DNA of 64,000 nucleotides, from the NCBI GenBank assembly GCA_944323645.1, contig CALUTE010000004.1:59083-123082 (forward strand), given 5' to 3'. Source of the stretch: an uncultured Helicobacter sp. (GTDB taxonomy: Bacteria > Campylobacterota > Campylobacteria > Campylobacterales > Helicobacteraceae). This document shows, piece by piece, positions 46,100 through 55,586 of this stretch. The translations under genes and the position numbers were made by a program. The notes beneath the pieces were generated by a model, which was given only the letters and a program-made list of their open reading frames with translations, was not told where the DNA came from and did no database searches. Each line of letters starts with the position of its first letter. Within the stretch, counting starts at the first letter, position 1.

Positions 46100-46567
46100 A
46101 TGGAACAATCTCTTTATCGCCCCAATGTCGCTGCCATTATACTTAGTGCGCAATACCCTAGTATGCGTGAGTTTTTCCTCGCTGAAAGAATCGATATACA
46201 AGGAGCGTGGCAATTCCCACAAGGTGGAATAGATGAGGGCGAAGAGCCAGCTGATGCTCTTATGCGCGAACTTGAGGAGGAGATAGGCACAAACGATGTG
46301 CAGATTCTCGCCCAATACCCAGAGTGGCTACACTACGATTTCCCTCAAGAGGTACAGACACAGATGTATCCTTTCAAGGGGCAGAGGCAACGCTATTTTC
46401 TCGTACGCTTAAATGTAGGAGCTATAATCAACCTAAAAACCGCTTCGCCAGAGTTTGTGCGCTATGAGTTTGTGCGCTATGAGGAAATATTTCGGCGTGT
46501 TACACACTTCAAACGTGAAGTATATGCTAAAGTACTGAGTTATTTTAAAGACGGAGGCTTTCTATAA
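46100..46567 (+). CDS. rppH: RNA pyrophosphohydrolase
   Basis: Nudix hydrolase that removes pyrophosphate from the 5' end of RNAs and so starts mRNA decay. 155 aa. The Nudix box is GGIDEGEEPADALMRELEEE, followed by IG; the N-terminal RPNVAAIIL and GAWQFPQGG segments match RppH/NudH. ATG 46100 follows AGAGCAA downstream of the promoter. The TAA stop overlaps the lysC ATG (TAATG). Confidence 0.93.
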   Translation: MEQSLYRPNVAAIILSAQYPSMREFFLAERIDIQGAWQFPQGGIDEGEEPADALMRELEEEIGTNDVQILAQYPEWLHYDFPQEVQTQMYPFKGQRQRYFLVRLNVGAIINLKTASPEFVRYEFVRYEEIFRRVTHFKREVYAKVLSYFKDGGFL

Positions 46568-47778
46568 TGCTTGTTGTACAAAAGTATGGTGGCACGAGTA
46601 TGGGAGATTGCGAACGCATAGAAAATGTTGCTAATCGTGTTATAGATGCAATCTCATCAGAAAACAAGCCGCAAATGGTCGTAGTTGTGAGTGCTATGAG
46701 TGGGCAAACCGATATGTTAATAGGACTGACAAAATACTTCACTGCACTGCCTAATATGCGCGAAGTCGATATGGCATTAAGTAGCGGGGAGCGCGTTAGT
46801 GCAGCACTTCTTGCTATAGCGCTAGAATCTAAGGGCTACAAAGCTATTTCGCTAAGTGGTCAGCAAGCCGGAATCCACACAGATTCTACACATACCAAAG
46901 CGCGTATAGAATCCATTGACACAACGCGTATCAAAGAGCTTTTAGCGCAAGGGTATATCGTTGTCGTAGCGGGATTCCAAGGCGTTGATGAAAAAGGCGA
47001 AGTAACAACACTTGGGAGAGGCGGAAGCGATTTGTCCGCTGTAGCACTTGCTGGTGCGCTCAAAGCAGATTTGTGTGAAATCTATACTGATGTAGATGGT
47101 GTTTATACGACCGATCCACGTATAGAAAAAAATGCTAAAAAAATCGACAAAATCAGTTATGATGAAATGCTTGAACTTGCTTCAATGGGGGCGAAAGTAT
47201 TGCTTAATCGATCGGTAGAGCTTGCAAAAAAATGGGGAGTAACCCTTGTTACTCGCAGCTCTTTTACCCAAAAAGAAGGAACACTTATCACAACAGAGGA
47301 GAATATTATGGAAAAGCCCATTGTAAGCGGTGTGGCACTAGATAAAAATCAGGCTCGCGTGAGTGTGGTTGATGTGCGCGATAGACCCGGCATTGCTGCA
47401 GAGATCTTTGGTGCATTGGCTAATGGCAGTATCAATGTAGATATGATTGTTCAAACCATAGGTAGAGATGGACGAACAGATATTGATTTTACTGTGCCAC
47501 AAACAGATATAGAACAAACAAAAGTAATTCTAAAACCCTTTGAAGGCGATGTAAAATGCATCGAATATGACTGCCAAATTGCCAAAGTATCGATCGTTGG
47601 CATTGGTATGAAATCACATTCTGGTGTAGCAAGTGCAGCATTCAAAGCCCTTGCAGAGCAAAATATTAACATTATGATGATTAGCACAAGCGAAATCAAA
47701 GTTTCAATGGTTATTGGATTGCAATGCGCTGAAAAAGCCGTACGTGCATTGCATAATGCTTATAAACTGGATAAATAA
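46567..47778 (+). CDS. lysC: Aspartokinase
   Basis: First step of the aspartate family (lysine/diaminopimelate, threonine, methionine). 403 aa: catalytic domain with VQKYGGTSMGD, MALSSGERVSAALLA and GRGGSDLSAVALAGALKA, then two ACT domains (about residues 262-400) for feedback control. In H. pylori the same gene (HP1229) heads lysC-hobA. It overlaps both neighbours by one base. Confidence 0.97.
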   Translation: MLVVQKYGGTSMGDCERIENVANRVIDAISSENKPQMVVVVSAMSGQTDMLIGLTKYFTALPNMREVDMALSSGERVSAALLAIALESKGYKAISLSGQQAGIHTDSTHTKARIESIDTTRIKELLAQGYIVVVAGFQGVDEKGEVTTLGRGGSDLSAVALAGALKADLCEIYTDVDGVYTTDPRIEKNAKKIDKISYDEMLELASMGAKVLLNRSVELAKKWGVTLVTRSSFTQKEGTLITTEENIMEKPIVSGVALDKNQARVSVVDVRDRPGIAAEIFGALANGSINVDMIVQTIGRDGRTDIDFTVPQTDIEQTKVILKPFEGDVKCIEYDCQIAKVSIVGIGMKSHSGVASAAFKALAEQNINIMMISTSEIKVSMVIGLQCAEKAVRALHNAYKLDK

Positions 47779-48344
47779 TGAACGAAACAGAAAAGCTTGA
47801 TTTTCGCAGCTGGCTTTTAGATTCTATACGTGAAGAATACAAGCAGTGGGCAAATGATAGAGAATGGTTCGAAATGGAGCGCAATCTTTGGGCAGACGTT
47901 ACCATTCGCGCAATAAGGCACATCATTGATGGTGGTGTGCTCCTACTTGCAACCGATGAACGACGTAAATGGTTTAGCCACTATGCACTCTCTCGTTTTC
48001 ACTACTCTGGTGTGCAGCGCCCATTGGTTCCTATTTTTGGATTAAATCATATATTACCACCTGATTTTGTAATCCAAAAAGCCAATGTAAGCAATGTTCT
48101 TGATATGCTTGATATTGCCTACAAAGATTATATGTTTTGGTATATTGGGCAAACAAATAATCATATTGCTGATTTGTGCCGTACCCAAGAATATGGCTTA
48201 TTCTGGATTATGGACGAAGGCATTAAGGGGTCATTTTATTTACGTGCAAACGATGAATTTTTAGACTACAAACTTATCGAAATGCTCAAGCTCTTTGAAA
48301 AAGCCATCTATGCTAGCATACTAAACAGGATTATATTGGAATGA
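47778..48344 (+). CDS. hobA: DnaA initiator-associating protein HobA
   Basis: 188 aa. HobA binds domains I-II of DnaA and promotes DnaA assembly at oriC; it is specific to epsilonproteobacteria and structurally similar to DiaA. The N-terminus FRSWLLDSIREE and central GGVLLLATDERRKWFSHYAL are characteristic. The gene sits between lysC and the DNA polymerase III delta-prime gene, the order in H. pylori (HP1229-HP1231). Strong taxonomic marker. Confidence 0.95.
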   Translation: MNETEKLDFRSWLLDSIREEYKQWANDREWFEMERNLWADVTIRAIRHIIDGGVLLLATDERRKWFSHYALSRFHYSGVQRPLVPIFGLNHILPPDFVIQKANVSNVLDMLDIAYKDYMFWYIGQTNNHIADLCRTQEYGLFWIMDEGIKGSFYLRANDEFLDYKLIEMLKLFEKAIYASILNRIILE

Positions 48345-49006
48345 ACCATATTGGGGAAATTATTCTTACAAACGATATAAGCAACGAAGTACAAGAAAGA
48401 GCAGCACCACTTAACCCTAGCGATGTGCGCATCTATGAGGAAAATGAAATACAAATCAAACACATACACGAGATTATTGCTGAAGCACATATTGCATCAC
48501 AAAATACTAAAACCATTATCATTGCTGCACACTCATTCCGTCACGAAGCACAAAATGCTCTACTAAAAATCCTTGAAGAGCCTCCAGAAAATATCAAATT
48601 CCTACTCATAACACGTAACAAAACTGCCTTTTTACCAACAATTCGATCACGCCTATTGCTCAATGATTTGCGAACAAAAGATCCTATCAAACCCTTTTGT
48701 CTTGACATAAATAAACTAACACTGCAAGATATTTATAATTTTATACGAGAACTTGCCCAAAACAGCGAGGACAACAGAATCTATGGCAGAAATCTTGTGG
48801 CTTCTGTTTTGCACTCTGTGGCACAAAGTAATATTCATCTAGATGAAGAAGAGCTTATGATGTTTGATACAGCTCTTTTAGAACTAGAAAATTATCGCAA
48901 AAAAGAGCTTGTCTGCTTACCACTACTGCTTATGCTCTACTACAAAACCCACCCAAAATCCAACAAACAAACCAGCGCGCCAAAACACTACACAAGGAAA
49001 CCCTAA
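48341..49006 (+). CDS. holB: DNA polymerase III delta-prime subunit
   Basis: 221 aa, short compared with E. coli HolB (334) but the size usual in Helicobacter. HEAQNALLKILEEPPEN is the conserved clamp-loader motif, followed by FLLITRNKTAFLPTIRSR. It starts inside the hobA stop (ATGA) and ends in the folP start (TAATG). Part of the clamp loader with tau and delta. Confidence 0.92.
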   Translation: MNHIGEIILTNDISNEVQERAAPLNPSDVRIYEENEIQIKHIHEIIAEAHIASQNTKTIIIAAHSFRHEAQNALLKILEEPPENIKFLLITRNKTAFLPTIRSRLLLNDLRTKDPIKPFCLDINKLTLQDIYNFIRELAQNSEDNRIYGRNLVASVLHSVAQSNIHLDEEELMMFDTALLELENYRKKELVCLPLLLMLYYKTHPKSNKQTSAPKHYTRKP

Positions 49007-50169
49007 TGCTATGCGAGCGTATTGCATTATCACTCTTGCCAAACGCATTAGAATATGTTGGTGCAGAGGCAAAAGGCATAGAAATTATGGCAAAAAAGGG
49101 TGAGTTGTTTGTATTTCTACTAAAAGATCTTTCATCGCCCCAGCTCCATATTCTTAAACAAGAGCTTCTAAGTGCAGGGGGCGATCTTGCTACACCAAAA
49201 ACTGCTATACTTGGTAAGGACCTCTCTTATAGAGCTCTTCTTATCGCGACAAAAAGTCAGCTAGAATACGTTATACAAAAATGCAAAATCCAGCCCTTTA
49301 ACCTCAAACATTTGGCAAAAATACTTACCAGCCACATTACAAAACAACAAAAAATATCGCCTTGTATTATGCCTATTATTAATCTCACGCCAGATAGTTT
49401 CTACCCAGATTCTAGGCACACGGCAAAAGAAGCAATCAATACAATACAAAGCCTTATAGAACAGGGAGCACAACTTATTGATATTGGTGCAGCAAGCTCA
49501 CGCCCAAATAGCGAACTAGTTAATGCGGCAACAGAAATAGAGCGGCTAAAAGAAGTGTGTCATTTTATCAAGACGAACAATCTTGCCAAACATACAAAAT
49601 TTTCCATTGATACATACAATGCCAAAACGGCAGCCTATGCGCTTGCAAATGGATTCTGTATGGTCAATGATGTTAGCGCCCTTGGTGATAAGACAATGCT
49701 TGATGTAGTTAGTGATTTTGGAGCTGACTTTGTTCTTATGCACACAAAAGGAACACCCAAAACAATGGAACAATTTACGCACTATACGCATCTTTTGAAT
49801 GAAGTGGAGCATTTTTTTGAGCAAAAACTTGCCCTGCTACAAAAGCACAACGTGGGTGAGATTATCCTAGATATAGGCTTTGGCTTTGCAAAAAATACCC
49901 CTCAAAATCTTGCCCTTGTGCAGAATCTAGCGCATTTTAAGCACTTTGGCAAACGTATTCTTGTAGGTGCTAGCCTAAAGCGTACAATTGGCGAACTCAC
50001 ACAAAACCCACAGCCAGAATCTCGCCTAAGCGGCACAATAAGCTTGCACCTTCTTGCACTACACAATGGCGCGGACATTATTCGTGCTCATCATTTTAAA
50101 GAACATAACGATATGCTCAATATCTACAAAGCACTCTCTTTGCCTACCTTAAGCTTAGAGAATCTATAA
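49006..50169 (+). CDS. folP: Dihydropteroate synthase
   Basis: Condenses p-aminobenzoate with dihydropterin pyrophosphate. 387 aa, with about 110 extra N-terminal residues before the catalytic TIM barrel, as in H. pylori. Barrel motifs: MPIINLTPDSFYPDSR (pterin-binding), LIDIGAASSRPNS, MVNDVSALGD, FVLMHTKGTP and ILDIGFGFAK. The N-terminal extension has no known role. Last gene of the five-gene operon. Confidence 0.95.
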   Translation: MLCERIALSLLPNALEYVGAEAKGIEIMAKKGELFVFLLKDLSSPQLHILKQELLSAGGDLATPKTAILGKDLSYRALLIATKSQLEYVIQKCKIQPFNLKHLAKILTSHITKQQKISPCIMPIINLTPDSFYPDSRHTAKEAINTIQSLIEQGAQLIDIGAASSRPNSELVNAATEIERLKEVCHFIKTNNLAKHTKFSIDTYNAKTAAYALANGFCMVNDVSALGDKTMLDVVSDFGADFVLMHTKGTPKTMEQFTHYTHLLNEVEHFFEQKLALLQKHNVGEIILDIGFGFAKNTPQNLALVQNLAHFKHFGKRILVGASLKRTIGELTQNPQPESRLSGTISLHLLALHNGADIIRAHHFKEHNDMLNIYKALSLPTLSLENL

Positions 50170-50201
50170 TGCCTGCTTAGCATAGTCATCAAGGAGTATT
50201 A

Positions 50202-52229
50202 ATGAAACGATTTTTATTGTGGTTTTTTGGTGGTATTTTTGGACTTTTATTGCTTATATGTATTGCTATTTTTAGCCCCATTGGTAATGCGATCTTTAAG
50301 CCTATAATACAATCTCAAATCAACGCTCACTCACCCATACCTCTACAACTAAAAAAATTCTATCTAGCGCCAAGTAGCCTAAAAATAGTTCTTCTAAGCG
50401 ATACTAGGCTTGAACTCATTCTCAAGGGTGATTATAATCTTTTTACTTCCAGGGTTGATCTAACCCTTGATGTGTTAGCCAAAGACATAGCGCTCTTTGG
50501 CGATGTGGTAGGTATACCGCTCTCTGGAAGTTTTGAAACGCACGCAAAAGTGCAAGGCAAAGTACTTGATATGCTACATATCCAAGTTGCAAGCAACATA
50601 GCACAATCACAAACAACACTTGATATTACCCTACAAAACCTAGCGCCCGCTAAAATTTTTGCTGATATAAAAGATCTACACCTTAATGAAATGCTTGCAA
50701 TGCTAGGGCAAAAACCCTATGTAAATGGTTTATTCGCGCTTGATGCTGATATTTTGAGTAAGGGCAATGATGAGTTTGATGGCAAAGCATTACTTACAAT
50801 CACGCAAGGTACTCTTGCGCACCAACTTATTCAAAATGACTTTGGAGTAACCATACCTCAAACCGCCTTTGCCTTCAATTTTAACGCTCTCTTTAACAGG
50901 GATACTATCGCTCACGATCTCACCCTTAAAGCAAATATTGGCAAAATCCTTTCACAAGGTACTACCCAAATTTCCACGCACACTACTGATAGTACCTATC
51001 TTATAGACTTCTCTGATATTAGTGTTTTTGCGCCACTTGCAGGGACAAAAATGCGTGGCAGCATTCAAACAAATGGTAAGATTCTTGGCACTGCCAAACA
51101 ACTAACACTCAATGGGGCTAGCAATGTAGCAGAATCTACCACGACCTATGAAGTAGTTCTCAAAGACTTTGCGCCAGATGCTATTACCTTTGATATAAAA
51201 AACCTAAAACTTGAAAAACTGCTTTCTATGCTCTATCTACCGCCTTACATTACAGGGCTACAACACTCTAGCGGCAAGCTTTGGGATTTGGATAGGGGTA
51301 TAAGTGCTAATGTTGCTGCAACTACGCAAGGCACGATTTTAAACACAGCAATAAAGCAAGGGTTTGGTTTTGATATGCCAAATACCCCCTTTACCTACAA
51401 AGCAAACATCAGTCTTGATAAAGGTATAGGCGCAGGCGATGTACAATTGGATTCTAAGCTCATTAATCTTAGGCTAAACCCCTTAGAACTCAATATAAAT
51501 AATAGCACTATTTCTTTCCCATACACAGCCAAAATCCCCGACCTAAAAAGATTAAAATTTATCACAAACATCGAATTATCTGGCGCACTTGAAGCAAATG
51601 GTGATGTGAAGATAGATGAACAACAAAAACTCCAAGCAACACTGCGCACAAAAAGTCTTGGGGGTGAAATCTATACAATGCTAAAAGACGATGAGGTACA
51701 AGCCCAAATCAAAGAGTTAGATCTTATCTCTCTGCTAAAAATGGCGCAATATCCTCAAGTTTTTAGCGCAAAAGTTAATGGTAATATGACCTATAATCTC
51801 ACAAGCCAGCACGGAAAGCTTAACGCCATACTCTCAAGTGCTCGCTTCACAAACAACCATTTGACAAATATGGTACAACAACACCTCAACTTCAATATGA
51901 CAGGCTTGCTATTTAATGATATCAAGCTCCAAAGTACTCTCAAAAAATTCTCTACCACATCAGATCTTGCTATGCAAAGTGGAGATTTTACAATGCGTGG
52001 CGACAATATTATGCTGGATTTAGAAAAAAATACTATAGATGCCAATTTGAAAACCTCTATCAAAGGAGATTCTATCAATTTACAACTAAAGGGTGCTATT
52101 TCATCGCCACAAGTGGTAATAGATTTTGGTGATTTGCTAAAAAAACGCGCCAATCAAACACTCCAAAAAGAACTACAAAAAATTGACAAAGGCAAAGCCA
52201 TAGATGCACTCAAAGGCTTGCTGCGCTAG
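50202..52229 (+). CDS. AsmA/TamB-like membrane-anchored protein
   Basis: 675 aa. A single N-terminal transmembrane anchor (LLWFFGGIFGLLLLICIAIF) precedes a periplasmic part made of repeated beta-rich segments. At least two long internal repeats are visible, each with a (F/L)(D)IK(D/N)L-L-EKLL/MLAML-PPY..GL motif (for example ADIKDLHLNEMLAML and FDIKNLKLEKLLSML). The C-terminus AISSPQVVIDFGDLLKK resembles AsmA/TamB ends. AsmA-like proteins move phospholipids or assist outer-membrane assembly; for this one the role is not known. It stands 33 nt after folP. Confidence 0.75.
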   Translation: MKRFLLWFFGGIFGLLLLICIAIFSPIGNAIFKPIIQSQINAHSPIPLQLKKFYLAPSSLKIVLLSDTRLELILKGDYNLFTSRVDLTLDVLAKDIALFGDVVGIPLSGSFETHAKVQGKVLDMLHIQVASNIAQSQTTLDITLQNLAPAKIFADIKDLHLNEMLAMLGQKPYVNGLFALDADILSKGNDEFDGKALLTITQGTLAHQLIQNDFGVTIPQTAFAFNFNALFNRDTIAHDLTLKANIGKILSQGTTQISTHTTDSTYLIDFSDISVFAPLAGTKMRGSIQTNGKILGTAKQLTLNGASNVAESTTTYEVVLKDFAPDAITFDIKNLKLEKLLSMLYLPPYITGLQHSSGKLWDLDRGISANVAATTQGTILNTAIKQGFGFDMPNTPFTYKANISLDKGIGAGDVQLDSKLINLRLNPLELNINNSTISFPYTAKIPDLKRLKFITNIELSGALEANGDVKIDEQQKLQATLRTKSLGGEIYTMLKDDEVQAQIKELDLISLLKMAQYPQVFSAKVNGNMTYNLTSQHGKLNAILSSARFTNNHLTNMVQQHLNFNMTGLLFNDIKLQSTLKKFSTTSDLAMQSGDFTMRGDNIMLDLEKNTIDANLKTSIKGDSINLQLKGAISSPQVVIDFGDLLKKRANQTLQKELQKIDKGKAIDALKGLLR

Positions 52230-52246
52230 CTTATACACAAAAGCGA

Positions 52247-52252
52247 TATAAT
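52247..52252 (+). promoter_or_regulatory. -10 element for proB
   Basis: TATAAT 24 nt before ATG 52277; AAAGGAG lies 4 nt before the ATG. Confidence 0.6.
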
Positions 52253-52276
52253 TGCAATAAAAAATAAAGGAGTTTT

Positions 52277-53527
52277 ATGGAACGAAGTGTAGCGCAGATA
52301 AAATCCCTGCGCAACTTAGAGAGAATAAAAACACTTGTAATAAAAATAGGAAGCTCCATACTCACACAACATCTGCCACAAGATGATAAACCCCAAAGCA
52401 AATGCCAAGAATCTGGCTCCAAAGTAGAATCTATGCAATCCATAGATTCTGCTCAAATCCAAACTGAGCGCATACAAGCCCTAAGCGCACAAATCGCCAA
52501 GCTCAAAAAACATATCCCAGAAATTATTATTGTTTCTTCTGGTGCTGTGGCAAGCGGATTCTCTTTGCTTGGCTTTACCAAACGTCCCAAAGACATTATT
52601 GACAAACAAGCCTGTGCAGCCCTAGGGCAGGTGCGCTTAATATGGAATTATGAGCGTTTTTTTGGGGAACACAACATACGTGTTGCCCAGATTCTACTTA
52701 CAAAAGACGATCTCTCAAACCCCAAACGCTATCTCTATGCACACTCTTCGCTTAAACGTCTGCTTGAGTTTAATGTTATTCCTATTATCAACGAAAACGA
52801 TCCAGTTTTAATAGATGAGCTAAAATATATCGAAACATTTGGAGATAATGATAATCTCGCTGCGCTTGTCGCAGGAATGATTGATGCAGACTTGCTGTTG
52901 ATTCTTTCTGATGTCGATGGGCTTTATACCGCAAATCCTCTCACAAACAAAAACGCAAAACGCATTAGTGAGGTAACACTGATTAATGAAGATATTTTGA
53001 GGCTTGCTAAAACGGATAAGAGTACTTCTAAACATACAAGCACAAAAGTTGGTACCGGTGGTATGCAAAGCAAGCTCCTTGCTGCTAAAAAGGCATTGGA
53101 TGTGGGCTGCAATGTAGCTATTATCAAAGGCGATGATGCCCAAAATATTACGCGGTTTTTTGCCTATGAAGATATAGGGACATATTTTTGCCTACCCCAA
53201 AATTCGATGAAAAAACGACGATTCTACATCGGCTATGTTGCTATTCCTCAAGGCAAGCTCAAGCTAGATTCTGGGGCGGTGCGCGCGCTTTTTACAAAAA
53301 AGTCTCTACTACCAAAGGGCATACTTAGCGTAGAAGGGAGCTTTGAAGCAGGTGATGTGGTAGGAATCTATGATATGCAGGAGTGCGAAATAGCACGCGG
53401 CAAGGTGCGCTATAATGCCCAAGAAATTGGTCAGATTCTAGGACTAGAATCTAGCAAAATCGCAAAGGTGCTTGGACATAAGTTTGGAGATGAAGTCATA
53501 CACAGAGATGATATTGCCCTTTTATAA
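52277..53527 (+). CDS. proB: Glutamate 5-kinase with PUA domain
   Basis: First step of proline synthesis. 416 aa: amino-acid-kinase domain (KIGSSIL, IVSSGAVASGF, ACAALGQVRLI, NENDPV, FGDNDNLAALVAG, LLILSDVDGLYT, GTGGMQSKLLAAKKA), then a PUA domain (about residues 315-415, KLDSGAVRALF). Between residues about 35 and 70, right after KIGSSILTQH, there is a roughly 30-residue insertion not seen in E. coli ProB. It is rich in ES/DS pairs and built on three AGAATCT/AGATTCT heptamers spaced 18 bp apart. Confidence 0.95.
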   Translation: MERSVAQIKSLRNLERIKTLVIKIGSSILTQHLPQDDKPQSKCQESGSKVESMQSIDSAQIQTERIQALSAQIAKLKKHIPEIIIVSSGAVASGFSLLGFTKRPKDIIDKQACAALGQVRLIWNYERFFGEHNIRVAQILLTKDDLSNPKRYLYAHSSLKRLLEFNVIPIINENDPVLIDELKYIETFGDNDNLAALVAGMIDADLLLILSDVDGLYTANPLTNKNAKRISEVTLINEDILRLAKTDKSTSKHTSTKVGTGGMQSKLLAAKKALDVGCNVAIIKGDDAQNITRFFAYEDIGTYFCLPQNSMKKRRFYIGYVAIPQGKLKLDSGAVRALFTKKSLLPKGILSVEGSFEAGDVVGIYDMQECEIARGKVRYNAQEIGQILGLESSKIAKVLGHKFGDEVIHRDDIALL

Positions 53528-53549
53528 GTGCTGCAAGAACAAATATTTG

Positions 53550-53558
53550 TGCTATACT
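53550..53558 (+). promoter_or_regulatory. Extended -10 (TGCTATACT) for the aldo/keto reductase
   Basis: TGC then TATACT, ending 31 nt before ATG 53590. The leader contains AAGGA, about 8 nt before the ATG. Confidence 0.5.
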
Positions 53559-53589
53559 TCAAGCCTATCACCTCAAAACAAGGATATAT

Positions 53590-54510
53590 ATGCAAAATCG
53601 TAGAGATTTCTTAAAAACAAGTGCGAAACTTTTAGGCAGTGCTGGGATTCTAAGCAGCGCATTACCACATCTGCTTTTTGCCAAAAACGAAGCAGTGGCT
53701 ATGCCAGTGCCTTCTATCAAACTTAATAATGGTGTGCAAATGCCTCTTCTTGGGCTTGGTACATATTCGATAAATGATGTAGCAACCTTTATTGAAGCAA
53801 TAAAAATTGGATATCGCCTCATTGATAGCGCACAAATGTATGGCAATGAAAAAGTGGTGGGAGAATCCATAAAAGAAGCGACAAAAACGCTTGGTATAAA
53901 CCGTGAGGAGTTTTTTATCACAACAAAACTCTCTGAAAATATGGACGCACAAGCAACAAAAAAAAGCATAGATTCTACGCTTAAACTTATGGGGTTAGAA
54001 TATCTTGATCTCTTGCTTATCCATCAGCCTTTTGAAAATGCAAAAGCGATGTATCAAGCTATGGAGCAGGCTTATAAAGATGGCAAGATAAAGGCTATTG
54101 GTGTCTCTAATTTTACGCCCGATATATACAAAGATTTTATCACTTCTTGTGAGATTCCACCAGCAATCAATCAGTGTGAAACACATATTTTCTATCAACA
54201 ACAAGAATTGCGCAAGGTTATGCAACCTTATGGCACAATTTTGGAATCTTGGAGTCCTTTTATTAAGGGTCAAAGTGGATTTTTTGAAAATCCCACCTTG
54301 CTAAAAATCGCCAAAGCCCACAACAAAAGCATAGCGCAAATTGCCTTGCGGTTTTTGCTCCAAGAACAAATCATTGTCATACCAAAAGCTTCAAAACCAC
54401 AGCATATGCAAGAGAATTTCAACATTTTTGATTTTAAATTAACCAAAGCAGATATGCAAGCCATACGAAAGCTTGATAAAAATAAAGGGCAGTTTCCATA
54501 CAGCCGTTAG
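53590..54510 (+). CDS. Tat-exported aldo/keto reductase
   Basis: 306 aa. The N-terminus MQNRRDFLKTSAKLLG is a twin-arginine signal (RRDFLK) followed by a hydrophobic stretch to about residue 31. The mature part is a full AKR barrel: GVQMPLLGLGTY, YRLIDSAQMYGNE (Asp and Tyr), TTKL (Lys), LLIHQP (His), then GVSNF, INQCETH and the NADPH-binding VIPKASKPQHMQEN segment. All four catalytic residues are present. Most AKRs are cytosolic; Tat export would carry it folded with its cofactor. Substrate not known. Confidence 0.9.
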   Translation: MQNRRDFLKTSAKLLGSAGILSSALPHLLFAKNEAVAMPVPSIKLNNGVQMPLLGLGTYSINDVATFIEAIKIGYRLIDSAQMYGNEKVVGESIKEATKTLGINREEFFITTKLSENMDAQATKKSIDSTLKLMGLEYLDLLLIHQPFENAKAMYQAMEQAYKDGKIKAIGVSNFTPDIYKDFITSCEIPPAINQCETHIFYQQQELRKVMQPYGTILESWSPFIKGQSGFFENPTLLKIAKAHNKSIAQIALRFLLQEQIIVIPKASKPQHMQENFNIFDFKLTKADMQAIRKLDKNKGQFPYSR

Positions 54511-54525
54511 AACCCTAAGAGTCTT

Positions 54526-55578
54526 ATGCAATTAGACAATACTCCAAGAGCACCAAAGTGCATTGCCTTTTATCGTGCGGGCTTTATCGGTGATAACGTT
54601 ATTGCCCTGCGAGCTTTGTATGCGCTTTGTACATTGTATAAGCAAACGCGAATTGTTGTCTATACCAACACAGAGGGTATGCAGATTTTTGGCAAACTTA
54701 GTGGTGTGCAATGTATAGATTCTAGTGCCTTTTCGAAATCCAAGCTTATTGCGCACATCAATAGTTATGCATTTGAATATTTTTTGCTCACACAACCAAA
54801 TCGATGGCGTTGTGCGCTTGTGAGTGCAACAAATGTAAAAACCATTATTACCTTTGCTACCTTAAGCAACATTTGGAATAAGCGCTTTAAAAAGGTATTA
54901 TTCTCGCGTGCTTTCTCACGCATTCCTTATCACAAAGCTCTTATGCAACTTGTGCGAAGTATTGATGCAAAGCACTATGATAGTTCCAAAGATTCTCTGC
55001 ACCCTACAAAGCCCTTTCCCATAGACGTACAAGGCGTTGCGTGTATAGAAGCATTCCTTGCAAGCATTACACAATCAGGTACTACGCCAGCAAAGAATCT
55101 AAAGCTAATCTTGTTCAATCCTTTTGTGCGATCTACTGCTACAAATCTTCCTTTGGAATCCTACATTACCCTTGTATCTTATCTAGCTAAGCAATACACA
55201 AACTATCTTTTTGTATTGATAAGTTTTGAGGGTGCGCCAAAGATTCTAGCGCCAGAGTTACCAAATGTCGCCGTATTTCACAATAACAACAATCTTGCCA
55301 ACCTTATTGAGCTTATACGTGCATCAAACCTTCTAGTTAGCCCAAGTACGGGTGCGATTCATATTGCTGATATGCTAGGAGTGCCTGTTGTTGGAATCTA
55401 TAGCCCAAAAGATATGCGTTTATGGCTTGGAGAAACTATGCGCAAAGATCAAATGGTAGTACTACAAAAACCGCTTGCCAAGATGAGCCACTTAGACATT
55501 CAAGTAGCATTTCAAGCTACGTATGAACAGTGTGTTAAAACAATTACTTGGCTTCAATCACAGCCAAATTACAAGTAA
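54526..55578 (+). CDS. Glycosyltransferase family 9 (heptosyltransferase-like)
   Basis: 350 aa. The GT9 layout is present: AFYRAGFIGDNVIALRAL near the N-terminus, ILFNPFVRS in the centre, and SNLLVSPSTGAIHIADMLGV near the C-terminus, the region binding the nucleotide-heptose. GT9 enzymes add heptose or related sugars to the LPS core. The gene follows the reductase by 15 nt and converges with the TonB receptor gene. The specific acceptor is not known. Confidence 0.85.
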   Translation: MQLDNTPRAPKCIAFYRAGFIGDNVIALRALYALCTLYKQTRIVVYTNTEGMQIFGKLSGVQCIDSSAFSKSKLIAHINSYAFEYFLLTQPNRWRCALVSATNVKTIITFATLSNIWNKRFKKVLFSRAFSRIPYHKALMQLVRSIDAKHYDSSKDSLHPTKPFPIDVQGVACIEAFLASITQSGTTPAKNLKLILFNPFVRSTATNLPLESYITLVSYLAKQYTNYLFVLISFEGAPKILAPELPNVAVFHNNNNLANLIELIRASNLLVSPSTGAIHIADMLGVPVVGIYSPKDMRLWLGETMRKDQMVVLQKPLAKMSHLDIQVAFQATYEQCVKTITWLQSQPNYK

Positions 55579-55586
55579 CATATAAA

